From NCBI RefSeq assembly GCF_000285515.1, contig NZ_HE610959.1:537086-601085 (forward strand): a stretch of DNA of 64,000 nucleotides, written 5' to 3'. This document shows, in pieces, positions 44,229 to 52,686 of this stretch; the stretch's first letter is position 1, and every line of letters starts with the position of its first letter. This DNA is from Paenibacillus senegalensis JC66. Its GTDB lineage: Bacteria > Bacillota > Bacilli > Paenibacillales > NBRC-103111. The notes under the pieces are model-generated. The model was given only the letters and a program-made list of their open reading frames with translations. It was not told the DNA's origin and did no database searches. Both the position numbers and the translations under genes were made by a program.

Positions 44229-45308
44229 CTATAATATCAGCAGCTGTTTATCCGACCAGGTCAGTCGCTCCGCTCCGCTGTCAGTGATCAGCACGTCATC
44301 CTCAATCCGAACCCCGCCAACACCCGGCAAATAAATGCCCGGCTCCACGGTAACGACCATTCCCGGCTGCAGGATTGTGGAGGAATTCATGCTCAAACGC
44401 GGGTCCTCATGTATTTCCATACCGAGTCCGTGTCCAGTAGAATGACCGAAGTGCTCCCCGTACCCGGCTTTGACAATGCGGTCACGCGCCAATGCATCCG
44501 CCTCCCGGCCTGTCATTCCCGGCTTCAGGTTCTCGAGCGCATATTGTTGGGCATCCAATACAATGGCATAGATTTCCTTCAATATATCCGGAGGCGTACC
44601 CAGGCTGACCGTCCTTGTAATATCGGAGCAATACCCTTTCCAGTAGGCTCCGAAGTCGAGCGTAACCAGTTCACCTGTCCCCAGCAGGCGCTCACTGGCT
44701 ACTCCATGCGGAAGTGCCGACCTCTCCCCCGAAGCAACGATAGTATCAAAAGAAGTCGAGATAGCACCGGACTTGCGCACATACATTTCAATTTCCAGCG
44801 CAATATCCCTCTCGGCCACTCCCGGTTTAAGGAACGATTGAATATGGCTGAAGGTTCGGTCCACTAATTCGGCCGCCTCCCGGATAACCGTTATTTCGGA
44901 ATCGTCCTTGATGATTCTCAGCGTTTCCACCAAGCCTTGGACTGGCACCCATTCTACAGAGGTTAGCTGACTGCTCCACTGTGCATATTGGGCATAGGAG
45001 ATGTGTTCCTGCTCAAACGCAAGCTTTGTAAGCTTCGCAGCAGACAAGTATTGCCCCAAATGCTCCATCAGCCGGTTGCTAAAATCCACAATTTCGAAAT
45101 CCGGTGCTTGCTCGGATGCCTGGGTTGTGTAACGGAAATCAGTCAGAAGCACCGCCCGCTCCTCGGTGACCAGCACATAGCCGGCGCTCCCGGTAAAGCC
45201 GCTTATGTACTTTCGGTTAATGGGGGAGGTAATAAGCAGTGCAGGCACCTCTTGACGCTGCATCTGTTCACGCAAGCGCATCAAGCGGTTGCTGCTGTTA
45301 GTCGTCAT
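44229..45308 (-). CDS. pepQ: Xaa-Pro peptidase (M24B family, YqhT)
   Basis: A 359-residue metallo-aminopeptidase that removes residues N-terminal to, or pairs with, proline. The pita-bread metal site is visible: LVTLDFGAYWKGYCSDITRT, HSTGHGLGMEIHEDPRL and VVTVEPGIYLPGVGGVRIEDD. GGTG precedes the ATG; it begins 6 bases after the aroQ stop. Proline-peptide turnover next to EF-P is a long-standing arrangement in Firmicutes. Confidence 0.93.
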   Translation of the reverse strand: MTTNSSNRLMRLREQMQRQEVPALLITSPINRKYISGFTGSAGYVLVTEERAVLLTDFRYTTQASEQAPDFEIVDFSNRLMEHLGQYLSAAKLTKLAFEQEHISYAQYAQWSSQLTSVEWVPVQGLVETLRIIKDDSEITVIREAAELVDRTFSHIQSFLKPGVAERDIALEIEMYVRKSGAISTSFDTIVASGERSALPHGVASERLLGTGELVTLDFGAYWKGYCSDITRTVSLGTPPDILKEIYAIVLDAQQYALENLKPGMTGREADALARDRIVKAGYGEHFGHSTGHGLGMEIHEDPRLSMNSSTILQPGMVVTVEPGIYLPGVGGVRIEDDVLITDSGAERLTWSDKQLLIL

Positions 45309-45314
45309 GACGGA

Positions 45315-45761
45315 TCACCTGGCTTTCTCATGGAAATGTTGATGAAGAGCCAGCAAGCCAAGCTCATAACCATATGCGCCTAAGCCGCATATTTGGCCAA
45401 TGGCTACTGGAGCTATTACGGAAACTTCGCGGAACGGCTCACGCTTGTGAATGTTAGACAAGTGAACTTCAACCACAGGCAAATTCACTGCAGCTATCGC
45501 ATCGCGAATCGCATAACTGTAATGAGTAAAGGCACCCGGATTAAACAAGATTCCATCATGCTTGCCATATGCGGCATGAATCCGGTCGATAAGCTCGCCC
45601 TCATGGTTGGACTGGAAAGCTTCCAGCTGAAGTCCGAGCTGTGCTGCCTTCGTCTTTACATTCTGCTCAATCTGAGCAAGTGTTACCGCACCATATACAC
45701 CCGGCTCACGGATTCCCAGCATATTCAGATTAGGTCCGTTCAATAACAAAATAGATTTCAT
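45315..45761 (-). CDS. aroQ: 3-dehydroquinate dehydratase, type II
   Basis: AroQ dehydrates 3-dehydroquinate to 3-dehydroshikimate in aromatic amino acid synthesis. The 148-residue type II fold shows [18 protein letters not shown] (with catalytic Tyr after it), [28 protein letters not shown] and [16 protein letters not shown] start at the ATG ending at 45761 behind GGTGGGG, since upstream residues (frame to 45812) do not look like AroQ. It precedes pepQ and efp. Confidence 0.96.
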   Translation of the reverse strand: MKSILLLNGPNLNMLGIREPGVYGAVTLAQIEQNVKTKAAQLGLQLEAFQSNHEGELIDRIHAAYGKHDGILFNPGAFTHYSYAIRDAIAAVNLPVVEVHLSNIHKREPFREVSVIAPVAIGQICGLGAYGYELGLLALHQHFHEKAR

Positions 45762-45970
45762 ATTTACGTATCCCCACCAGTTTATGCCTTCATAACTTAG
45801 ACATTTTACCATATAATAAGCGGGTTTGAGAATAGCTTTTGCCCGCTTTTCCCTAGGGCAATCGTGCTCCTTCCCTAGTATGCGCCTTTTCTGCTGATGT
45901 AAACAGTGGCTTTCCTATAGGATTTCCGATAGAATAGAAAAAAAGATTACCAACTTGAGAAGGTGAATGG

Positions 45971-46918
45971 ATGTCATCACAAAAAGATTTAAAGCTCTAT
46001 GGGGGACAGGCTGTCATGGAAGGGGTTATGTTTGCCGGCAAGACAGTCCATGTTACAGCCGTACGCAGAAAAAACAACGAGTTATCCTTTCTGGAGGTTC
46101 CACGCGAGGAAGAGGCCCGCTGGCTTCAAATTGCGAAAAAGATTCCTTTTCTCCGGGGAATTGTAGCGATTCTGCAGTCGTCCATCAATGGAACCCGTCA
46201 TCTTAATTTTTCAGCTGAAGTTTACGCGGAGGAAGAGGGCGGCGAAGAGGAGAAGGCTAAGGAGGATGCCAAGCCAACCCTCGGCGAAAGGATGACGCTT
46301 GTCTTGGGTCTAGCTTTTGTTGCGGTTCTCTCCTTTGTATTCGGCAAGCTGGTCTTCACGGTGGTCCCGGCTGTGATCGAGCATGCCTTGTTTGGAAGTT
46401 TGTTCGAGAATCAAATCCTCCACAATATAATAGAAGGAATTATTAAAATTATATTTTTGGTGGCTTACATTTACTTTTTATCGTTAACCCCGGTTATCCG
46501 CAGACTGTTTCAATATCACGGAGCCGAGCATAAGGTTATTAGCGCTTATGAAGCCGGTGTCCCTTTAACTGTAGAAAATGTGCAAAAGTTCAGCACTCTG
46601 CATTACCGCTGCGGCAGCAGTTTTATGGTTTTGACCGTCCTTATTGGCGTCGTCATATACTCTTTCATGACCTATGATACTTTATGGGACCGGGTATGGC
46701 AGAGAATCATTCTGCTTCCAGTCGTCATCGGGGTATCTTATGAAGCGCTTCGTGTGACGAATGCCATGCGTGACGTTCCCTTGCTGAAATATTTGGGCTA
46801 TCCGGGATTATGGCTGCAGCTGCTGACAACCAAGAAGCCGACCGATGACCAGGTAGAGGTTTCCCTCGCATCATTCAACCGGATGCGGGAAATTGACGAG
46901 CAATCTCTCAAAAGTTAA
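45971..46918 (+). CDS. yqhQ: DUF1385 membrane protein (YqhQ family)
   Basis: A 315-residue protein with about five hydrophobic segments, starting DLKLYGGQAVMEGVMFAGK, the hallmark of DUF1385/YqhQ. Also conserved is FQYHGAEHKVISAYEAGVPLT with His/Glu residues that could bind metal, and the YRCGSSFMVLTV motif. Function is not established. AAGGTG precedes the ATG. Divergent from aroQ and followed closely by a small membrane-protein gene; B. subtilis yqhR is missing. Confidence 0.9.
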   Translation: MSSQKDLKLYGGQAVMEGVMFAGKTVHVTAVRRKNNELSFLEVPREEEARWLQIAKKIPFLRGIVAILQSSINGTRHLNFSAEVYAEEEGGEEEKAKEDAKPTLGERMTLVLGLAFVAVLSFVFGKLVFTVVPAVIEHALFGSLFENQILHNIIEGIIKIIFLVAYIYFLSLTPVIRRLFQYHGAEHKVISAYEAGVPLTVENVQKFSTLHYRCGSSFMVLTVLIGVVIYSFMTYDTLWDRVWQRIILLPVVIGVSYEALRVTNAMRDVPLLKYLGYPGLWLQLLTTKKPTDDQVEVSLASFNRMREIDEQSLKS

Positions 46919-46943
46919 CTGTCCTGAAGAAAGGGGAACGCTG

Positions 46944-47246
46944 ATGAGAAGTCGATTCTCAATCGCCATGTATGTCATTATTGCGCTCTTCATAATCGGA
47001 GTGTTAACCAGTCTGTTTAGAAACCCTGGGCAGTTTTTGCTTCCTGTCATTCTGTTTGCCGTTATTTTTTATTTGTACAAATTTCCGCCTTCCTGGCTGC
47101 GACAGGCAGTCCGCCGTGGCGGCGGACGCTTCACTCCCCCGCCCCCTGCCAAACGAACCAAACCAGCCAAGCGCAGAAAGACGCCCTTTCGGGTAATCCC
47201 CGGAAACAAGCGGGACCCGGATGATGAGCCGCCCCGCTACCATTAA
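46944..47246 (+). CDS. Small membrane protein with basic proline-rich tail
   Basis: A 100-residue protein with two hydrophobic segments (FSIAMYVIIALFIIGVLTSLF; FLLPVILFAVIFYLYKF) and a highly basic C-terminal tail (RRGGGRFTPPPPAKRTKPAK and onward). I do not recognise it by name; the position next to yqhQ recalls yqhP of B. subtilis. I start at the ATG at 46944 behind AAAGGGG; the frame back to 46893 overlaps yqhQ. It is 25 bases past yqhQ and probably in the same transcript. The tail may contact acidic lipids or RNA. Confidence 0.7.
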   Translation: MRSRFSIAMYVIIALFIIGVLTSLFRNPGQFLLPVILFAVIFYLYKFPPSWLRQAVRRGGGRFTPPPPAKRTKPAKRRKTPFRVIPGNKRDPDDEPPRYH

Positions 47247-47250
47247 CTAA

Positions 47251-47311
47251 CGCTGGGCCATTAACCTGGCTGCGACTTTAATCAACGCTCTGCCATTGCC
47301 CTGGCTGCGAC
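47251..47311. repeat. Degenerate tandem duplication of the patatin gene 3' end
   Basis: Bases 47251-47276 repeat 47286-47311 with 22 of 26 matches, at a 35-base offset. The inner copy is the end of the patatin CDS; the outer lies past its stop and on the minus strand would read KVAARLMAQR-stop. It seems a short duplication of the C-terminus now outside the gene. Confidence 0.6.
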
Positions 47312-48265
47312 CTTCATGGCTTTACACTTTTCCAGATAGCTTTCGTAAGACCATTTATCCAAAAACTTAGCTGCAGCTTTTTGGCCTGCCTCGTAGAGAG
47401 CCAGGCTTTTTTCTTTGGATAAATCAAATTCTGTCGTATGAACATCCAGCGTAGGAATCTTAATCGTACGAAACGCCTTGTGCTCCTCTATGTAGCGTTC
47501 ATCGTGGGCATCCATCATCGTTGAAAACAAGGCTTGCAGCATCGTTAACGGGCCGATAATTTTATTGCCTTCGTGCCCCCCTCTACCTACTAATTGAAAG
47601 CCCAAGGTAGGCAAAGGTCTCGCCCCCTGTTCCCAGCGCTGTTTTTGATCAAAGATCCATAATGGAAAGTTGCTTAACAATCCCCCATCGACAATATGCA
47701 CAAACTGATCGGAAAAAGACTCACCTTTGCGTCTGGGAGCATTTTTGCGGATGATGACCGGTTCGAAAAAGTAAGGAATACTGGTGCTCATCCTGACAGC
47801 TTTCGCCACCGTCAAGTGCTCCGGCTGGATGCCATAGCGGGCGATATCATCAGGAAGAACCAGCAGACGTCCCATCGTAATGTCAGAAGCAATAATTTTC
47901 AATTGCCCTTTACGGAGGTCACCGAATGTCCGGATCCCTTTCGCCAGCAAAAGCTTGTAAATCCATTGCTCCAGTTCCTCTCCGGCATACAGTCCCTTTT
48001 TAATAAACAGCCGGAAGACCGGACCTACCCATTTGACCTGATGAATCCAGCTCTTTTTCAGGAACCGCTGAAACGGAGTGTTCATGATAATGGTTTTCAT
48101 ATCATTCCCTGTATAACCGGCAGCCAACAAAGAAGCAACTATTGAGCCGGAGGAAGTACCGGCTACCTGGTGAAAATCCACCCCTCTTTTTTCGGCTTCG
48201 CTAACCGCCCCCGCCAGGCCAATGGCCTTCACTCCACCGCCTTCAAATACTGCATTCACCCGCAT
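47282..48265 (-). CDS. Patatin-like phospholipase (YqhO family)
   Basis: A 327-residue serine hydrolase of the patatin family, likely acting on acyl lipids. The oxyanion hole FEGGGVKAIGLAGAV, nucleophile elbow GTSSGS (about residues 31-36) and catalytic Asp in VDGGLLSNFPLW are present. I start at the ATG ending at 48265 behind GGGAGG; the longer frame to a GTG at 48295 lacks a site. Position matches yqhO of B. subtilis. Convergent with the preceding small membrane protein gene. Confidence 0.92.
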   Translation of the reverse strand: MRVNAVFEGGGVKAIGLAGAVSEAEKRGVDFHQVAGTSSGSIVASLLAAGYTGNDMKTIIMNTPFQRFLKKSWIHQVKWVGPVFRLFIKKGLYAGEELEQWIYKLLLAKGIRTFGDLRKGQLKIIASDITMGRLLVLPDDIARYGIQPEHLTVAKAVRMSTSIPYFFEPVIIRKNAPRRKGESFSDQFVHIVDGGLLSNFPLWIFDQKQRWEQGARPLPTLGFQLVGRGGHEGNKIIGPLTMLQALFSTMMDAHDERYIEEHKAFRTIKIPTLDVHTTEFDLSKEKSLALYEAGQKAAAKFLDKWSYESYLEKCKAMKVAARAMAER

Positions 48266-48370
48266 AGCCAGCCTGCCTCCCTGCTCATTTTTCACTTTGT
48301 TGTTAAGCTGAAATCGTTCTTATATTTATGAGCAAAGGGAATGTCCTTATGTGGTTATAAATAAATTTAA

Positions 48371-48478
48371 CTTGGGCAATCGGGCAAATAAGTCTTTGGA
48401 AAACTTCCCGTCCCGCATTCTGGGGACACGCAGGGTCAACTTGCCAATACGGGTACTGAGCTGATGAGGGTACGTCCC
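48371..48478 (-). pseudogene. IS256-family transposase relic
   Basis: Within the 632 bases between the patatin gene and mntR, a short frame on the minus strand reads GTYPHQLSTRIG then LTLRVPRMRDGKFSKDLF, the typical N-terminal region of IS256/mutator transposases. Nothing before or after continues the protein, so this is a fragment. The rest of the gap holds degenerate sequence and tandem repeats, with no convincing gene. Confidence 0.65.
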
Positions 48479-48724
48479 ACATCGACCCCGCTTTTTCCTG
48501 AAAAAGCCGATGCACAAATAAGGTTGGACGGGAATACCACATTCATTCCGGTCCAACCTCAATAGCCAGGTGCTTATTAAGAGCCCTAGTTTTCCATTCC
48601 AGAGCCTAAGAACTCCCGCATACATTCCGCACCCGCTCGCTCTGCGGGGCGATTGTACGTGACACGACATGCCCTAATTTCTTTCAAGGGTCCAGGAACT
48701 CGTGACACCTCACATGCTCCTTTG

Positions 48725-48806
48725 TTTCTTTCCCAGCTCCTAGAAACTTACGAGACTATCCTTTGTTTCCTTCCCAAGGCCTAGAAACTTACGAGACTGT
48801 CCTTTG
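48725..48806. repeat. Tandem 41-bp repeats before mntR
   Basis: TAGAAACTTACGAGACT followed by ATCCTTTG (48741-48765) recurs with one change 41 bases on (48782-48806). More degenerate related units (for example AGGAACTCGTGAC at 48693, CTAAGAACTCCCG at 48606) precede them. They lie between the transposase relic and mntR and contain no gene. Confidence 0.65.
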
Positions 48807-48897
48807 TTTTCGTCAATTCCAGGCCTTGGCACTTTTGAACAGCCTTAGTTTTCAGCATATTTGTTATGACTTGTCCCCTATGAGATAACGAAAATGG

Positions 48898-49320
48898 TTA
48901 TTCTGATTCAAGTTCACTGCGGATTTTGCGTAATTGCTCTAGTGCTTCCGGATGGCGATGAAAGTATTCCACCAGCGTTTCGATACATGTTATGGAATCC
49001 CAGCTCAAATGATGCTCTATCCCTTCAACGTCACTGTAGATATTCTCCTCCTGCACTCCAATAACCGTTAAAAAATCTTCAAGCAAATGGTGCCGATCCA
49101 TTAAGCGTTTCCCCATCTTTTTCCCTTTGGGAGTAAGAATGAGTCCGCGGTATTTCTCATAAATCAGATAGTTGTCTTTATCCAGCTTCTGAATCATTTT
49201 CGTGACCGAGGAAGGATGGACTTCCAACCCTTCAGCAATATCGGATACCCGGGCGTATCCTTTTTCATCTATTAATTTGTATATTCTTTCCAAATAATCT
49301 TCCATACTGGGTGTAGCCAT
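48898..49320 (-). CDS. mntR: Manganese transport regulator MntR
   Basis: MntR is a DtxR-family repressor that shuts off manganese uptake when Mn is plentiful. The 140 residues begin [32 protein letters not shown], with the winged-helix recognition motif [19 protein letters not shown]. The metal ligands expected from MntR are visible (Asp8, Glu11, then RHHLLEDFL and VEGIEHHLS). GGAGG precedes the ATG. No manganese transporter is adjacent. Confidence 0.95.
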   Translation of the reverse strand: MATPSMEDYLERIYKLIDEKGYARVSDIAEGLEVHPSSVTKMIQKLDKDNYLIYEKYRGLILTPKGKKMGKRLMDRHHLLEDFLTVIGVQEENIYSDVEGIEHHLSWDSITCIETLVEYFHRHPEALEQLRKIRSELESE

Positions 49321-49621
49321 CCGGTTCCCTCCTAAAGATTAGCCTTACACATAACCGTAGACGGAAAAAACATCTCCGCCAGGCGAACTCGCGACAATTC
49401 TTCTCGTGCTCCGTTCTTATGTACTCTAGTTATGATAACTAATTAAACCGGTCAAAGCAAGCATTAGCCTTGTGTGACAAGGAATTAAAGAAAATTTACC
49501 AGACTTTCGGGAAGGCGTCCGAGGAATCCTAACTGTATGAATTTAAAATCACAACTGCCTTTACTAATATTAGCAGCCAAGGCTCACGTTTATTATTAAT
49601 TACCAGGAGGAACCTCAACCT
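49321..49621. other. Divergent intergenic region between mntR and splB
   Basis: About 300 bases without a gene. A weak sigma-G-like pattern for splB occurs at 49538-49566 (TGAATT, 16 bases, TTTACTA), fitting the known forespore expression of splB but imperfect in spacing and -10. No other clear element was seen. Confidence 0.4.
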
Positions 49622-50680
49622 ATGGTCACCCAAACTGCTCCTTCTCCAAGAACAACAAAGGTGTTTAAACCCGAGCTTGTTTATTTTGAGCCATCCGCTC
49701 TCGATTATCCCAAAGGTCAGAAAATTATGGAGTGGGCCAAAAAAGAAGGTCTGCCCATTCGCATGACCAGCTCGCATAACCGCATTACCAATCTCCCCGG
49801 AGAGACCGATTTACAAAAATATCGCATGGCCAAAAATACGCTGGTCGTTGGTTTGCGCAAAACATTAACCTTTGATCAATCGAAGCCGTCTGCCGAATAC
49901 GCTATCCCTATTGCAACTGGATGCATGGCGCACTGCCATTACTGCTATCTGCAAACCACCCTGGGTGCAAAGCCCTACATCCGTGTGTATGTAAACATGG
50001 ACGATATTCTTCAATCGGCGAAACGATATATAGATGAACGGGCTCCGGAGATCACCCGGTTTGAAGCGGCTTGTACTTCAGATCCGTTAGGCCTGGAGCA
50101 TATCAGCGGATCTTTAGCGGAGCTGATCACGTTTATGGCAGATGAGCCCTACGGCCGCTTGAGATTTGTCAGTAAATTTCATCACGTTGAGCCGATTCTC
50201 GGCTTGAAGCACAATGGACATACACGAGTAAGATTCAGTGTGAATGCCGATTATGTTATCCGCAATTTCGAGCCGGGGACATCTACCTTTAACGAACGAA
50301 TTGAAGCCGCTGGGAAGATTGCCCGCGCCGGCTATCCGCTGGGCTTCATCATTGCCCCAATCCTGTGGCACGAAGGCTGGGAAGAAGGATATACCGAGCT
50401 ATTGGCCAAGATCAAGCAGTCTCTTCCCCAGGAAGCTCTTTCTGATCTTACCTTTGAATTAATCCAGCACCGCTATACCAAAACAGCGAAAAAAGTCATT
50501 TTACAGCGCTATCCTAAAACAAAGCTGGAGATGGATGAAGAAAAACGGAAATACAAATGGGGCCGCTGGGGCCAGGGCAAGTATGTGTACCCCGACGAAC
50601 AAGCGACCGCACTTAGAGAGCATATTACGGAACAAATATTTGAGCACTTCCCGGAAGCGACAATCGACTATTTTACTTAA
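49622..50680 (+). CDS. splB: Spore photoproduct lyase
   Basis: SplB is a radical-SAM enzyme that reverses spore photoproduct (5-thyminyl-5,6-dihydrothymine) in UV-damaged spore DNA. The iron-sulfur motif is CMAHCHYC (CxxxCxxC, about residues 101-108). Length 352 is normal. Other conserved stretches include RFEAACTSDPLGLEHISGSL and RFSVNADYVIRNFEPGTSTF. GGAGG precedes the ATG by about 8 bases. It is free-standing, without splA or sspD-like genes. Confidence 0.96.
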   Translation: MVTQTAPSPRTTKVFKPELVYFEPSALDYPKGQKIMEWAKKEGLPIRMTSSHNRITNLPGETDLQKYRMAKNTLVVGLRKTLTFDQSKPSAEYAIPIATGCMAHCHYCYLQTTLGAKPYIRVYVNMDDILQSAKRYIDERAPEITRFEAACTSDPLGLEHISGSLAELITFMADEPYGRLRFVSKFHHVEPILGLKHNGHTRVRFSVNADYVIRNFEPGTSTFNERIEAAGKIARAGYPLGFIIAPILWHEGWEEGYTELLAKIKQSLPQEALSDLTFELIQHRYTKTAKKVILQRYPKTKLEMDEEKRKYKWGRWGQGKYVYPDEQATALREHITEQIFEHFPEATIDYFT

Positions 50681-50721
50681 ATTTCTAGATCACTGCCAGC
50701 TTAGGGACTGTGCTTGGTTTT

Positions 50722-51528
50722 TTAAACCGAGCGCCGTCCCATCCGCAAGAGAAGCATTGCGATCAGAATGACGATTTGCAGCAGCACAATGGAAGAGCCT
50801 GGAGCCAGATTCCAGACACCAGCCGCAGTCAGCCCCGCAATGACAGCTATTTCAGAGAAAATCACCGCCATAATAACGGAATTTTTAAAGCTGCGGGCTA
50901 CAGCTAGACTGGCGGCCACCGGGATCGTTAGCAGCGAAGATACGAGCAACGCTCCCACTATTTGAATGGAGATACTTATGACAAGCGCTGTCAGCATTGT
51001 GATCAGGATGTTGTAAAACTTCACGGGAAGTCCGCTGACTGCGGCTGCTTCTTCGTCAAAAAACATGAGAAACAGCTCTTTGAAATTAATCAGTACGACC
51101 GCTGCAATAATGAAGGAAACGATGACCACCAGCAGCAAGTCGAAACGATCCAAGGTATAAATGCTGCCGAACAAATAGCTGGTTACACGCTCATTAAATC
51201 CCCTGCCCAACGTAAACAAAAAAGTGGCCAGTGCAATTCCGCCTGACATGATAATGGCAATAGACAGCTCCGCGTACGTTTTATAGGCCTTTCTGAACCA
51301 CTCAATTGCGAAAGAAGCCAACAGCGCTACCAAGAGCCCCACAAAGAATGGATATATATTGATTAAAAAGCCTAAGGCAACCCCTGCTATGGAAACGTGA
51401 GACAGTGCATCACCAATCATCGATAAGCGTCTCAACACAAGAAAAATGCCCATCAATGGGGCCGTAATTCCAATAATCATTCCCCCAAGGAGAGCCCTTT
51501 GAAAAAAAGGTTCAAGAAAAATGTCCAC
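50722..51528 (-). CDS. znuB: Zinc/manganese ABC transporter permease
   Basis: A 268-residue membrane permease of the ABC-3 family with about eight hydrophobic segments. It contains the conserved ALLGGMIIGITAPLMGIFLVLRRLSMIGDALSHVSIAGVA start and the helix LFLMFFDEEAAAVSGLPV. I start at the GTG ending at 51528 behind GAGGCG; the in-frame ATG at 51585 lies in the gap after the ATPase gene with no site. It follows the ATPase by 63 bases. Zinc is favoured because the partner binding protein is His-rich and has a Zur-like box. Confidence 0.9.
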   Translation of the reverse strand: MDIFLEPFFQRALLGGMIIGITAPLMGIFLVLRRLSMIGDALSHVSIAGVALGFLINIYPFFVGLLVALLASFAIEWFRKAYKTYAELSIAIIMSGGIALATFLFTLGRGFNERVTSYLFGSIYTLDRFDLLLVVIVSFIIAAVVLINFKELFLMFFDEEAAAVSGLPVKFYNILITMLTALVISISIQIVGALLVSSLLTIPVAASLAVARSFKNSVIMAVIFSEIAVIAGLTAAGVWNLAPGSSIVLLQIVILIAMLLLRMGRRSV

Positions 51529-51591
51529 AAGCTCGCCTCTTCCTGCTTCTGCATTTGCATTAATTCGAACGGGTCTACCCGACACCCGTCA

Positions 51592-52422
51592 TTATTTCAT
51601 CTTAATTAGTTCGTTCTCATCTAATAGCCCTGGCCTGCTTCCATTTTGTTCGGCGGCCTGTTGTTGATCGGCTAATGCATGCACGAGCCCCGGAACCTCA
51701 CAATCCTCCGGATTATGGGTATGGCGAATATAAAAGTTTAATTTCCCGGCTTGGTAAGCTGCTTCGGAGCCAAGGTATGACTGCATCATTTCCATATCAT
51801 GGGAGACCATGAGGAAGGTGATATCATGACGCTCATGCATGTGTCGAATCAGCTGAATAAAGCTGTCCTGAGTCTGCCTGTCTATTCCGACAGTAGGCTC
51901 GTCAAGAATGAGCAGATCCGGCCGGTTAATAAAGGCTCTCGCCAAAAAAGCCCTTTGCTGCTGTCCCCCGGAGAGCTGTCCGATTTTACGGTCAGCCAAA
52001 TCAGCAATATTCATTGTTCTCAGAGCCTCGTCACACTTTTGATGATCCTGCTTAGTCAAGCGTTTAAAGAGCTTCTTGCGGCCATATAAGCCGGACAGCA
52101 CAACTTCCTTAACCGTAGCCGGAAACAGCGGGTTAAATGAATTAGTTTGCGGTACATAACCAATTCTTTCCCAGTCTTTAAATTGCGACAATGGCTCGCC
52201 AAACAGCTTGATTTGGCCGCTCGAAGGCTTAATGAGGCCGACGATCATTTTTAGTAGCGTCGTTTTTCCCGCACCGTTAGCCCCCACTATCCCGACAAAG
52301 TCTCTCTGCTGGATTTGCAGATCCAAATTGCGGATAACTTCGTTCCGGTTGTAAGCAAACGTCAACTGGCTGATTTCAACGACGTTATCATGACACGGGC
52401 TTCTATCCACTGCTGTAACCAT
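51592..52422 (-). CDS. znuC: Zinc/manganese ABC transporter ATPase
   Basis: The 276-residue ATPase energises uptake through the ZnuB permease. Walker A GANGAGKTTLL (about residues 44-54), the signature LSGGQQQRAFLAR (about 143-155) and Walker B LLILDEPTVGID are present. The C-terminal tail contains Gly/Asn/Gln-rich sequence (ADQQQAAEQNGSRPGLLDEN). AAGGGG precedes the ATG. It is 264 bases after znuA, with a large palindrome in the gap. Confidence 0.93.
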   Translation of the reverse strand: MVTAVDRSPCHDNVVEISQLTFAYNRNEVIRNLDLQIQQRDFVGIVGANGAGKTTLLKMIVGLIKPSSGQIKLFGEPLSQFKDWERIGYVPQTNSFNPLFPATVKEVVLSGLYGRKKLFKRLTKQDHQKCDEALRTMNIADLADRKIGQLSGGQQQRAFLARAFINRPDLLILDEPTVGIDRQTQDSFIQLIRHMHERHDITFLMVSHDMEMMQSYLGSEAAYQAGKLNFYIRHTHNPEDCEVPGLVHALADQQQAAEQNGSRPGLLDENELIKMK

Positions 52423-52449
52423 AACGAAAACCCCTTTATTTTACGCCTG

Positions 52450-52490
52450 ATGGGACAGCAGCTTCACCTTTCGCGAAGCAGCTGTCCCAT
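52450..52490. repeat. Large palindrome between znuA and znuC
   Basis: ATGGGACAGCAGCTTC (52450-52465) pairs with GAAGCAGCTGTCCCAT (52475-52490), 15 of 16 bases, around ACCTTTCGC. It lies 27 bases upstream of the znuC ATG in a 264-base gap. No T-run follows on either strand, so it is not a classical terminator; it may be an RNA processing site, an attenuator or a protein target. Confidence 0.75.
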
Positions 52491-52686
52491 GCATAATATC
52501 CGCATACTGCAGATTAAGTATAATATACAACTTCTTTATTGTACAAATGAAGCTTCTGCATTTGGGGTAAATCCGGGTGGCCGGACCAAGCGGCCAGCCT
52601 TAACTCAAAGCTGTCTGCCCTTCTCTTTTCCTGCAGCATTAGAGAAAACAGTTAGGGCAGCCCGGAATCCGCAATGCAAAACTGCT

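Noticed and set aside
48303-48670. Two overlapping minus-strand frames as a new small gene
   Set aside because: Only one part resembles anything (IS256 transposase), and frames shift around it, so it is treated as a relic instead of a gene.
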